A stretch of DNA of 64,000 nt from Halomonas sp. JB37 (GTDB taxonomy: Bacteria > Pseudomonadota > Gammaproteobacteria > Pseudomonadales > Halomonadaceae): assembly GCF_002332255.1 (NCBI RefSeq), contig NZ_NRGW01000001.1:1178001-1242000 (forward strand). The letters are read 5' to 3'. The notes under the pieces were generated by a model. The model saw only the letters and a list, made by a program, of their open reading frames with translations, was not told where the DNA came from and ran no database searches. Below, piece after piece: positions 8,194 through 16,180 of the stretch; position 1 is the first letter of the stretch; every line of letters begins with the position of its first letter. Both the position numbers and the translations under genes were made by a program.

Positions 8194-8912
8194 CCATATT
8201 GCGAACTGAGAAATTATATAAACATTTCGACGGCGTCAAAGTTGCTCAGGATGTGAACTTCTCAATGGAGCATGGTGAGATCCGATGCCTGATAGGTCCG
8301 AATGGCGCTGGAAAGAGCACGTTTTTCAAGCTTGTACTCGGTGAGCATCAACCAAGCTCAGGTGATATCTACTTTTCAGGTCAAAAAATTACCAAGCTTC
8401 GTTCCTTCGAGCGCGTGAAGCAGGGAATTGCCGTCAAGTTCCAGGTGCCGGGTATCTTCTCCGAACTCTCCGTTTGGCAAAACATGCAAATAGCAGTTCA
8501 AAACCACCTGCATGGTGATTCCATGACAGCGGCTATCGATAAAGCACTCGCCTTTGTAAGGCTTACCGATAAAGCAGGAGAACTTGCTGGAGAACTCTCA
8601 CACGGGGAACAGCAGTGGCTTGAGATCGGTATGGCGGTGAGCACGGAGCCGCGCTTACTACTTCTTGATGAACCGACAGCTGGCATGACACCAGAAGAAA
8701 CGGCGCGCACGGGCGAGATGATCCAGGAGCTCAATCGCAAAGGTATGTCGATTTTAGCGGTTGAGCACGACATGGAATTTGTGCGCCAGATTGCCCACAA
8801 GGTCACTGTACTGAACTTCGGTGAAATCTTTGCGGAAGGCACGATCAACGAGATTGAGGCTAACGAAGAGGTTGCACGTATTTATCTGGGGACAGCCGAT
8901 GACGACGAATAG
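8190..8912 (+). CDS. Amide/urea ABC transporter ATPase 1 (LivG/UrtD type)
   Basis: 240 residues starting at a GTG that overlaps the previous stop, with GGAGG about 8 bases upstream. Walker A is GPNGAGKST, the signature is LSHGEQQWLEIG, Walker B is LLLLDEPTAG, and the H-loop is AVEHDMEF. The LSHGEQQ form of the signature is typical of UrtD/LivG proteins rather than LSGGQ. It pairs with the second ATPase to drive the two permeases. Confidence 0.9.
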   Translation: MTILRTEKLYKHFDGVKVAQDVNFSMEHGEIRCLIGPNGAGKSTFFKLVLGEHQPSSGDIYFSGQKITKLRSFERVKQGIAVKFQVPGIFSELSVWQNMQIAVQNHLHGDSMTAAIDKALAFVRLTDKAGELAGELSHGEQQWLEIGMAVSTEPRLLLLDEPTAGMTPEETARTGEMIQELNRKGMSILAVEHDMEFVRQIAHKVTVLNFGEIFAEGTINEIEANEEVARIYLGTADDDE

Positions 8913-9618
8913 TACAAATCTGTTGAGCGTGGAAGGTGTCATTTCTGGCTACGGTACCACCTCAGTGCTGCAAGAGGTCAGCTTGAATGTTGGTTGCGGC
9001 GAGGTGGTAGCCGTCATCGGCCGAAATGGCGTCGGCAAGACGACATTAATGAAAACGCTGATTGGTCTTATCAAGAATCGACAAGGCATTATCCGTTTTG
9101 ATGGTAAGGATATTAGCTCGCTCGAATCTCACGAACGTGCGCGTTTGGGCATTGGTTATATCCCGCAAGGGCGTGAGGTCTTCTCACGCATGACCGTCTG
9201 GGAAAATCTCAAGGTCGGCGAAATGCTCCAACAGGCTGGCGAGGGAGTTGACTATGAGCGGGTTTATGAGTTCTTCCCCATCTTGAAAGAGCGGGCTAAT
9301 CAACGAGCGGGCACCTTCAGCGGCGGACAGCAGCAACAGCTTGCGATCGGCCGTGCCATGGTGGGCAAGCCGAAGCTTATGCTACTCGACGAACCCTCGG
9401 AAGGTATTCAGCCAAACATCGTAAAGGACATTTCACGCAACATTCTCAAGCTCAATCGCGAACTGGGCGTAACCATTCTCCTCGTAGAGCAGAACCTGGA
9501 CATGATCATGACCATGGCGCAACGCTGCTACGTCATGGATAAGGGGAAAATTACCCATGAGCTTGCGAAGGAGCAACTCCGTGATCGTGACGCCATGCGT
9601 CGAATTCTGGCTGTATAA
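8899..9618 (+). CDS. Amide/urea ABC transporter ATPase 2 (LivF/UrtE type)
   Basis: 239 residues. Walker A is GRNGVGKTT, the signature is FSGGQQQQLAIGRAM, and Walker B is LMLLDEPSEG followed by IQPNIV, typical of LivF/UrtE. I chose the ATG at 8899 (MTTNSTNLLSVEGV); it overlaps the upstream gene by 14 bases, has GGGGA just before it, and gives the usual family length. An in-frame start at 8821 would add 26 basic residues lying wholly inside the upstream gene. A short perfect palindrome, GATGGGTACCCATC, lies just after the stop (9623-9636). Confidence 0.9.
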   Translation: MTTNSTNLLSVEGVISGYGTTSVLQEVSLNVGCGEVVAVIGRNGVGKTTLMKTLIGLIKNRQGIIRFDGKDISSLESHERARLGIGYIPQGREVFSRMTVWENLKVGEMLQQAGEGVDYERVYEFFPILKERANQRAGTFSGGQQQQLAIGRAMVGKPKLMLLDEPSEGIQPNIVKDISRNILKLNRELGVTILLVEQNLDMIMTMAQRCYVMDKGKITHELAKEQLRDRDAMRRILAV

Positions 9619-9717
9619 GCAGGATGGGTACCCATCAGCACTATTTAACCATGACTCAAACTCCGGTCTGCAGTTGCTGGAGCGATGACTGAAAAACACC
9701 TAAAAAGGAGTAGAACA

Positions 9718-10716
9718 ATGAGTTGGCTTGATCAATCCATCATGGCGCGTCGCGCCGTCGCCAAAGGTAAACCGGGTACTACACACCAGCTAACTGAGGC
9801 GGCTCAAGGTCAGTATCACTATACGCTTGGGCCTAACCCCAAGCCTGTACTGCATATCCAGCCGGGCGATATCGTCAGTGCTGAAACCCATGATGCTTTC
9901 GAAGGAAAGTTGCGCTCGGAAAGCGACAAGCCCAGCGAACTGCTTAATCTACCTTATCTGAATCCGCAGAACGGACCGATCTACGTAGAGGGGGCGGAGA
10001 AGGGCGATTGCTTGGCGGTTTATATCCGCGATATGAAACCCCGCGGCCCGCAGCCCTGCGGTACGACAGCGCTGATTACCGAATTTGGTGGACTAGTGGC
10101 GACCGGTGATACCGCGCTACTCAACGCGCCACTACCGGAGCGGGTAAAAAAGGTGGAGGTTGACGCGGAAACCGGCGTGAAGTGGAGCGATAAAATAACC
10201 CTTCCTTATCAGCCTTTTATTGGCACCATTGGGGTGTCACCGGAGATTGAGTCGATTAGCTCGCTGGTGCCCGATTATTACGGCGGCAATATGGACTTAC
10301 CTGATGTAGCACCAGGTGCGGTGATCTATCTGCCGGTACATACCAAAGGTGCCTATCTTTATCTAGGTGACTGCCATGCGGCGCAGGGTGATGGTGAGTT
10401 GTGTGGCGTGGCTATCGAGCATCCTACCGTGACCACCGTTCAGGTCGACTTGATTAAAGATTGGACGTTCAAATGGCCGCGTCTGGAAAATGAACAGTTC
10501 TATATGACCATTGGTTCAGCGCGTCCCATGGAAGATGCCACCCGGATTGCCTACAGAGAGCTGGTACGCTGGCTAGCGGCAGAGTTTGATTTCGATGAAA
10601 TAGAGGCTTACATGCTTCTTACTCAGGCAGGACGAGTGCGGCTGGGTAATATGGTGGATCCAAAATATACCTTAGGCGCTTCCATCCTCAAGTCCATCGT
10701 TGGGCAAGCACGCTAG
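9718..10716 (+). CDS. fmdA: Formamidase/acetamidase (FmdA/AmdA family)
   Basis: A 332-residue cytoplasmic hydrolase that releases ammonia from formamide or related short amides. Family segments are the N-terminal HQLTEAAQGQYHYTLGPN, GDCLAVYIRDMKPRG, IGTIGVSPE and the metal-site region YLGDCHAAQGDGELCG near residue 220. AAGGAG lies 9 bases before the ATG at 9718, which decides the start against an upstream in-frame ATG at 9685. It lies in the operon right after the importer, so uptake and hydrolysis of the same amide are likely coupled. Formamide is the best guess for substrate. Confidence 0.9.
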   Translation: MSWLDQSIMARRAVAKGKPGTTHQLTEAAQGQYHYTLGPNPKPVLHIQPGDIVSAETHDAFEGKLRSESDKPSELLNLPYLNPQNGPIYVEGAEKGDCLAVYIRDMKPRGPQPCGTTALITEFGGLVATGDTALLNAPLPERVKKVEVDAETGVKWSDKITLPYQPFIGTIGVSPEIESISSLVPDYYGGNMDLPDVAPGAVIYLPVHTKGAYLYLGDCHAAQGDGELCGVAIEHPTVTTVQVDLIKDWTFKWPRLENEQFYMTIGSARPMEDATRIAYRELVRWLAAEFDFDEIEAYMLLTQAGRVRLGNMVDPKYTLGASILKSIVGQAR

Positions 10717-10733
10717 CGAGCGGGGAGGACAAT

Positions 10734-12431
10734 ATGAAATACCTTGCCGCCACATTGCAGTTTGAGCCTGAAATGTTTGCAAAAGAGCGAAATATTGATG
10801 CTCTAAAGCGGTTAGTGGAAGAGGCGGCTGCGTCTGGTGCGCGGCTAATCATAACGCCGGAGATGGGGCTTACCGGCTATTGCTGGTATGACAGAGAGGA
10901 GGTTGCACCCTACGTCGAACAAGTGCCTGGACCCTCAACCCAAAGCTTCGCCGCTCTGGCGGCGAAGCTTGACTGCTATATCGTTATCGGGCTGCCAGAA
11001 GTTGATGCTGGCAATGGGCTTTACTACAACACGGCTGTTTTAGTTGGCCCTGAGGGCTATTTAGGAAAACATCGTAAAAGCCACCCTTATATCGCCGAGC
11101 CAAAGTGGGCGGCTTCAGGCGACACTGGCCATCAAGTGTTCGAGACGTCACTGGGCCGTATCGCGCTGCTCATCTGCATGGACATTCATTTTCTTGAAAC
11201 TGCACGGTTGGTCGCGCTGCAGGGGGCCGAGGTCATTTGCCATCTGAGTAATTGGCTGGCTGAGAGAGCGCCAGCACCCTATTGGATTAGTCGTGCCAAA
11301 GAAAACGGCTGCTATCTTATTGAGAGCAATCGCTGGGGGGTGGAGCGCGGCGTTCAATTCAGTGGCGGTAGCTGCGTGATTGATCCAGATGGACATATCC
11401 AGGCTAGCCGCGATGACGGTGATGGCATCGTGCTGGGTGAAATTGATACTGAACGAGTAACGGGGCCGTTGACCAGTGAGCGTCGCCCAGACCTTTATCA
11501 TGAGCTACTTCATCAAACACACGCTTGGAACCCGCTAGACTTTTTCAGGCTTTATGGCCATCAGCCACTGCCCAATGGAAAAGCAAGCACCATCGCCGTT
11601 GCTCAATTTTCCCCATCGAATAATCTCGACGATAACCTTTCCAAATGTACTGATTTGATTGCCCAAGAAGAGGGTGCCGAGCTGATTGTTTTTCCTGAGC
11701 TGGCGCTTACCGGGTTAGACACTGGCGGTATCAATCCCATCTCACAGCGTCACAGTGTTTTCGACACACTGCGTCGACTCGCTGAGGAGCGTCAACAGAA
11801 CTATGTGGTAGGTTTCGCGGAACAGTCGGAGGAACATCTCTATAATGCTGCCGCTCTGGTAGGGGCGCAGGGCGTTATGGCGGTTTATCGTAAAATCCAC
11901 TTAAGCGAGGCAGACCGTAAATGGGCGACGCCTGGCGATCGCTGGGTAAGCTTCGATCTGCCGCTAGGACGGCTAGGATTATTGATTGGCCATGATGCTG
12001 ATTTTCCCGAAGCGGGGCGCATTCTGGCGCTGCGGGGGTGCGATGTCATCGCTTGTCCTGCTGCCCTGCCAGGGCCATTTCACTGCGTCCATCCCGGTAC
12101 TGAGATTCGTCAGCCAGCACCTATTCCCACCGGCCCAGACGATTACCATTGGCACCATTATCGGGTGCGCGGTGGCGAGAACAACTGCTATTTCGCTTTC
12201 GCCAACGTGCATATGCCCGACGCTGGATTACCGGGGCTAAGCGGTATATTCGGCCCGGATACGTTTCATTTTCCTCGCCAAGAAGCATTGTTAACCAGCG
12301 CCACTGGCTGCGTGCAGCTTGCTATCGACACGAGTAACCTGGATTCGGCTTACCCAAACAGCGCTGTGCGCCGAAAGGACTTAGTGGTGATGCGCCTGCC
12401 ACACCACTATCCAAAATTGTTGGAGCGATAG
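10734..12431 (+). CDS. Tandem two-domain nitrilase-superfamily amidohydrolase
   Basis: 565 residues built of two carbon-nitrogen hydrolase domains. Domain 1 (about 1-270) has the full triad: Glu43 in TPEMGLTGY, Lys115 in KHRKSHP and Cys148 in LLICMD. Domain 2 (about 285-550) keeps the Glu (VFPELALTG) and Lys (YRKIHLSEAD) but has Gly419 where the Cys should be (LLIGHDADFPE). Domain 2 is therefore probably not catalytic and may serve in assembly or regulation. GGGGAGG lies 8 bases before the ATG. It starts 17 bases after the formamidase gene, in the same operon. The substrate is unknown; an aliphatic amide or carbamoyl compound fits the context. Confidence 0.85.
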   Translation: MKYLAATLQFEPEMFAKERNIDALKRLVEEAAASGARLIITPEMGLTGYCWYDREEVAPYVEQVPGPSTQSFAALAAKLDCYIVIGLPEVDAGNGLYYNTAVLVGPEGYLGKHRKSHPYIAEPKWAASGDTGHQVFETSLGRIALLICMDIHFLETARLVALQGAEVICHLSNWLAERAPAPYWISRAKENGCYLIESNRWGVERGVQFSGGSCVIDPDGHIQASRDDGDGIVLGEIDTERVTGPLTSERRPDLYHELLHQTHAWNPLDFFRLYGHQPLPNGKASTIAVAQFSPSNNLDDNLSKCTDLIAQEEGAELIVFPELALTGLDTGGINPISQRHSVFDTLRRLAEERQQNYVVGFAEQSEEHLYNAAALVGAQGVMAVYRKIHLSEADRKWATPGDRWVSFDLPLGRLGLLIGHDADFPEAGRILALRGCDVIACPAALPGPFHCVHPGTEIRQPAPIPTGPDDYHWHHYRVRGGENNCYFAFANVHMPDAGLPGLSGIFGPDTFHFPRQEALLTSATGCVQLAIDTSNLDSAYPNSAVRRKDLVVMRLPHHYPKLLER

Positions 12432-12492
12432 CTTGTACTTCCCTCGCTAAATGCCTTTTCAGGCAATCGTCCGTGTATAGGAGTAGTTGACT

Positions 12493-12669
12493 ATGAGTGT
12501 GAAGCGACCCGGCATTGATACGTTGGCAGCCATTTCCGATTATTACGGTTTTGACCTTTCCTTTGAAGAACTGGGAGAGTTCCAGTCCGCCGTTGCTGGC
12601 TCAATGGCCATTTATGATCGCCTGGATGAACTGGCGGCACGCTTAGGTCGTAAGTATCCATCATGCTAG
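12493..12669 (+). pseudogene. Amidase-signature enzyme, N-terminal stump
   Basis: A 59-codon frame with a good ribosome site (AGGAG, 12 bases upstream). Its start, MSVKRPGIDTLAAISDYYGF, then a SAVAGSMAIYDRLDEL segment, resembles the N-terminal helical arm of long amidase-signature amidases (about 500 residues). Everything after about residue 47 is lost. From about 12630 the DNA matches the 3' end of an integrase gene on the other strand. The last codons are therefore fusion sequence, and the gene cannot make an active enzyme. Confidence 0.65.
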
Positions 12670-12993
12670 TAGATCGGTGGCCGTTGGCTTCCTGTTTCTC
12701 GTGGCGATTGCCTTTTGTGTCGGTAATGCCGCGTCGCTTTAGGTCATGGAGGCCGAAGCGTTCTTCTTCTGTAATCACTCCCTCTTCAATTGCCAGTTTA
12801 ATCAAACGTTGCCAAGCGGTGTCTAGGCTGGATTTTCGCAGCTCGCTACCGTCGGCTGCGACGATTAGTGGGCGGCTTTCTGGGTGCGTGGGTACCCGCG
12901 CACGACATTATTCCGACGGCCTTTGCGGCGGTTGGTCCTCACGCCTTCGGCTGTGCTGTTTGCATCACTTAGCGTTATCACTTCGATACCGCG
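12630..12993 (-). pseudogene. Tyrosine-recombinase (phage-type integrase) remnant
   Basis: On the minus strand the C-terminal part of an integrase can be read in two frames. The first runs from about 12993 (GIEVITLSDANSTAEGVRT, then NRRKGRRNN). The second runs from about 12895 to 12630 (HPESRPLIVAADGSELRK, FGLHDLKRRGITDTKG, a GHRST box and the Tyr-containing MMDTYDLSVP). The catalytic Arg, His and Tyr regions are still recognisable, but the frame changes near 12890 and there is no N-terminal half. It marks past mobility between the amide locus and the siderophore locus. Confidence 0.7.
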
Positions 12994-13065
12994 TTACTTT
13001 CCGTCTTTGTGTCAAAAAATACCGTTGAGGGTATTTAGCGAACGATCCAGGGTGTTGCTATCCGT

Positions 13066-13084
13066 GAGAATGCTTATCATTTGC
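13066..13084 (+). promoter_or_regulatory. Candidate Fur box of the siderophore operon
   Basis: GAGAATGCTTATCATTTGC matches 14 of 19 positions of the GATAATGATAATCATTATC consensus. It lies about 90 bases upstream of the first biosynthetic gene and fits iron repression of the operon. Confidence 0.6.
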
Positions 13085-13174
13085 CGATGCAAGGCCTGAT
13101 GTACAGGATGCTAACTGCATGTGATGGATGCGCCTGTCAGGCCGGAAAATGACATATACAGGAGAGCCGTCGTA

Positions 13175-16100
13175 ATGGCACATAGGGTTCCTCACACCGA
13201 GCCGGTTTGGGCAGAATACGAGCGCCTGGCGCATTGGCAACAGTCATCTCTGGGTGAGTCTCTCAAGCATTGGGTTAGTCTTTACGGCCACGCGACTGCA
13301 CTCGTCGAAGGGGAGCAGCATCTCTCCTATATTGAGCTGGATGCGCGAGTCGATCAGTTGGCGCGGGCCTTTCTGGCATTGGGCATTGTGAGTGGTGATC
13401 GTGTGCTGGTGCAGTTGCCCAATGGTTTGGCCTTCATCGAAACTTGCTTTGCCCTGTTTCGTATGGGGGCGCTGCCGATCCTTGCGATGCCCGCGCAGCG
13501 CGAGAAGGATATCGAGGCGTTATGTCAGTTGGCGGAACCAGTGGCATTCATCACTAAAGACAGCTTTCTTGGTTTTGATCATGCGGAGCTCGCTGCCAAG
13601 GTGGCAGAGACCAGTGGCAGTATTCGTCATGTCATCATCGATGGAGTATCCGATAGCGGGAATGAGCTTGATGAGATTAGGCAGCTGGGGCATGCGGCGG
13701 CCGCGACGATCAGTGACACGCCATCTTCACAAGACGTGGCCCTACTGCTGCTATCGGGTGGCACCACTGGCACACCCAAGCTGATCCCTCGGACTCACGC
13801 TGATTATCTGTATAATGCCACCGCTTCCGCACATCTCTGTGATCTCGATGCCAGCAGTGTCTATCTGGCGGCCTTGCCGATTGCCCATAATTTCCCCCTG
13901 GCTTGTCCCGGCATTATAGGAACCCTGAGCGTTGGCGGGCGTGTTGTTCTGGCGCAGACCCCTAGTCCGGATGAGTGCTTTGAACTGATTGCTCGTGAGC
14001 GAGTGACGTTTACGTCGCTGGTGCCACCGCTCGTCCAGCTATGGATAGAAGCAAGAGAGTGGGACGATACGGATCTCTCATCACTGCGATTCCTTCAGGT
14101 GGGCGGGGCGCGTTGTGATGCCAACCTCGCCGCAAAGATAACGCCCGCTCTGGGTTGTTCACTACAGCAGGTCTTCGGTATGGCCGAGGGCCTGCTCTGC
14201 TATACCCGACTTGATGACCCGTTGGACGAAATTCTGAATACCCAGGGCCGACCGCTTTCGCCCCGCGACGAAGTGCGGCTGGTCAACGAACAGGGCGAGG
14301 ATGTCGCTGAGGGCGAAGTGGGAGAACTGCTGACGCGTGGCCCTTACACCATCAGGGAATATTTCCGGGCCGCCGCACACAATGTGCAGTCGTTCACACC
14401 CGACGGCTTTTATTGCAGTGGAGACCTGGCCCGCTGGTCGGTCGGCGGCAATCTGCAGGTCGAGGGGCGTATCAAGCAGCAGGTCAATCGCGCTGGAGAG
14501 AAGATTGCGACTGAAGAAGTCGAGGAGGCTCTATGTCGTCATCCCGAAATAGAGAGTGCAGCACTCGTCGGGGTGGCGGATAGCCGCTTGGGTGAGCGTA
14601 GCTGTGCATTCCTGATTGGCTCGAATCACGCGCTTTGCGTCAGTGAACTTCGTACCTTTCTGATTACTCATGGATTGCCGGCATACAAATGCCCTGATCA
14701 GGTCGTTTTTACACGTCACTGGCCACTGACGCCGCTGGGCAAGATCGATAAGCAGAAGCTGGCAGAGCGAGTCATGGAACCATCCTCGTCATCCTCTGGC
14801 TTTATCGAGTGCGTACAATCCATCAATAGCGACCCTATGGCGCTGGCGGTGGCGTTTGCTAAGGCATCTGCGGATGAGGACCATGTCATCTACGAGCGCG
14901 AGGGCGAGTGGCTGGTTGCCACTGGCCGATTGGCGACGCTCAAGGTCACATCTGATCGGGTTTCGCTTCAGGAGGGTGATGCTGAACGTTTCTGGGAAGG
15001 TCGTGACATCTGCCGGTTAATTGCCGTGGCGCTGGGTGAAATAGAGACCGCAGGCTGGCGGGCTTATGGCTCGGCGTCATTCGAACTCGCGGATAGCTTT
15101 CATGGCGTACCAGGGAGTAGTGGGAATGTGTTGCTTGAGCTGTTTGTTCCACGCCTGGAAATTCGGCTAAGAGCCGGTGAAGCCACATTGCGAACGACGG
15201 ACGAGCACCTGCTGACCGCGTTGGCGGCACAAACTGCGACATTGGACCAGGCGGGGGGGGATATCTTCCGGCCTTCGGAAAATCATTTGATCGGTATGGC
15301 GGGCTTGATCGCTAACCATGATGCTGAGGCGTATCGACTTCAGGTGGCGGAAGCGGTGAGTGATATCCGTGCTGGGCGCTATGAAAAGGTCATTCTCTCT
15401 CGTCAGGTGCCGGTGCCCGAGCCTGTTGACCTGTTTGCGACCTATCTTCATGGTCGGCGGCAGAACACACCGGCTCGCTCATTCTTGGTGCGTTGCTCGG
15501 GGTTGAATATGTTGGGTTTTAGCCCGGAGACCGTCGTCGAGGTCGATGCCAACGGTGGCGTCAACACGCAACCGTTGGCGGGTACCCGGTCCATGGGCAC
15601 CAGCAGTGACGAGCGCAAGCGGCTGCGGCATGAACTGGAAACTGACGTCAAGGAGATCGCCGAGCATGCTGTCTCGGTCAGGTTGGCGATCGACGAACTC
15701 AGGCCGCATTGCCTACCCGAAACGGTGCACGTCTCCGAGTTCATGCATGTCCGGGAACGAGGGTCCGTACAGCACCTGGCCTCGCGGGTGAAAGGAAGCC
15801 TGTCTGAGGGCCGGACGGCTTGGCATGCTTTTGAGGCGCTGTTTCCGGCTGTTACGGCTTCCGGTATCCCTAAGCGCGAAGCGCTGCAGGCCATCCGCCG
15901 CTACGAGCAACAACCCCGTGGCCCCTACAGTGGCTGTGTGCTGATGGCCGATTGTGACGGGTCGCTAGATGCTGCTCTGGTCCTGCGCTCTCTGTTCCAG
16001 CGAAAGGGTAAAACCTGGCTGCAGGCCGGTGCAGGCATCGTGGCTCAATCCACGCCCGAACGCGAGCTGGAAGAAACGCGAGAAAAGCTCAGCTCGCTGG

Positions 16101-16180
16101 CGCACTGCCTGATCGCTGATGTCGCCGGTACGCATGCCAAACCGCATCCCGCTCTTATCGTTGACGGGGACATCCAATGA
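13175..16180 (+). CDS. Salicyl-AMP ligase fused to salicylate synthase
   Basis: 1001 residues combining two siderophore enzymes that are usually separate. Residues 1 to about 540 are an aryl-adenylating enzyme (PchD/YbtE/DhbE type) with the P-loop LLLLSGGTTGTPK and pocket segment HNFPLACPG. Cys244 stands where dihydroxybenzoate ligases have Ser, so salicylate is the expected acid. Residues about 555-1000 are an MbtI/Irp9/YbtS-type synthase converting chorismate to salicylate, with Lys738 (RYEKVILSR), QPLAGTR, RERGSVQHL and FPAVTASGIPK. The ATG at 13175 is preferred because AGGAG lies 10 bases upstream; the frame is open from a GTG at 13121. It overlaps the NRPS gene by ATGA. An 8-G run lies at 15253-15260 between the two halves. 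Confidence 0.92.
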   Translation: MAHRVPHTEPVWAEYERLAHWQQSSLGESLKHWVSLYGHATALVEGEQHLSYIELDARVDQLARAFLALGIVSGDRVLVQLPNGLAFIETCFALFRMGALPILAMPAQREKDIEALCQLAEPVAFITKDSFLGFDHAELAAKVAETSGSIRHVIIDGVSDSGNELDEIRQLGHAAAATISDTPSSQDVALLLLSGGTTGTPKLIPRTHADYLYNATASAHLCDLDASSVYLAALPIAHNFPLACPGIIGTLSVGGRVVLAQTPSPDECFELIARERVTFTSLVPPLVQLWIEAREWDDTDLSSLRFLQVGGARCDANLAAKITPALGCSLQQVFGMAEGLLCYTRLDDPLDEILNTQGRPLSPRDEVRLVNEQGEDVAEGEVGELLTRGPYTIREYFRAAAHNVQSFTPDGFYCSGDLARWSVGGNLQVEGRIKQQVNRAGEKIATEEVEEALCRHPEIESAALVGVADSRLGERSCAFLIGSNHALCVSELRTFLITHGLPAYKCPDQVVFTRHWPLTPLGKIDKQKLAERVMEPSSSSSGFIECVQSINSDPMALAVAFAKASADEDHVIYEREGEWLVATGRLATLKVTSDRVSLQEGDAERFWEGRDICRLIAVALGEIETAGWRAYGSASFELADSFHGVPGSSGNVLLELFVPRLEIRLRAGEATLRTTDEHLLTALAAQTATLDQAGGDIFRPSENHLIGMAGLIANHDAEAYRLQVAEAVSDIRAGRYEKVILSRQVPVPEPVDLFATYLHGRRQNTPARSFLVRCSGLNMLGFSPETVVEVDANGGVNTQPLAGTRSMGTSSDERKRLRHELETDVKEIAEHAVSVRLAIDELRPHCLPETVHVSEFMHVRERGSVQHLASRVKGSLSEGRTAWHAFEALFPAVTASGIPKREALQAIRRYEQQPRGPYSGCVLMADCDGSLDAALVLRSLFQRKGKTWLQAGAGIVAQSTPERELEETREKLSSLAHCLIADVAGTHAKPHPALIVDGDIQ

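Noticed and set aside
9623..9636. Palindrome GATGGGTACCCATC as an operator or terminator
   Set aside because: It is short, has no T run, and lies inside an operon between the ATPase and formamidase genes; nothing supports a specific role.
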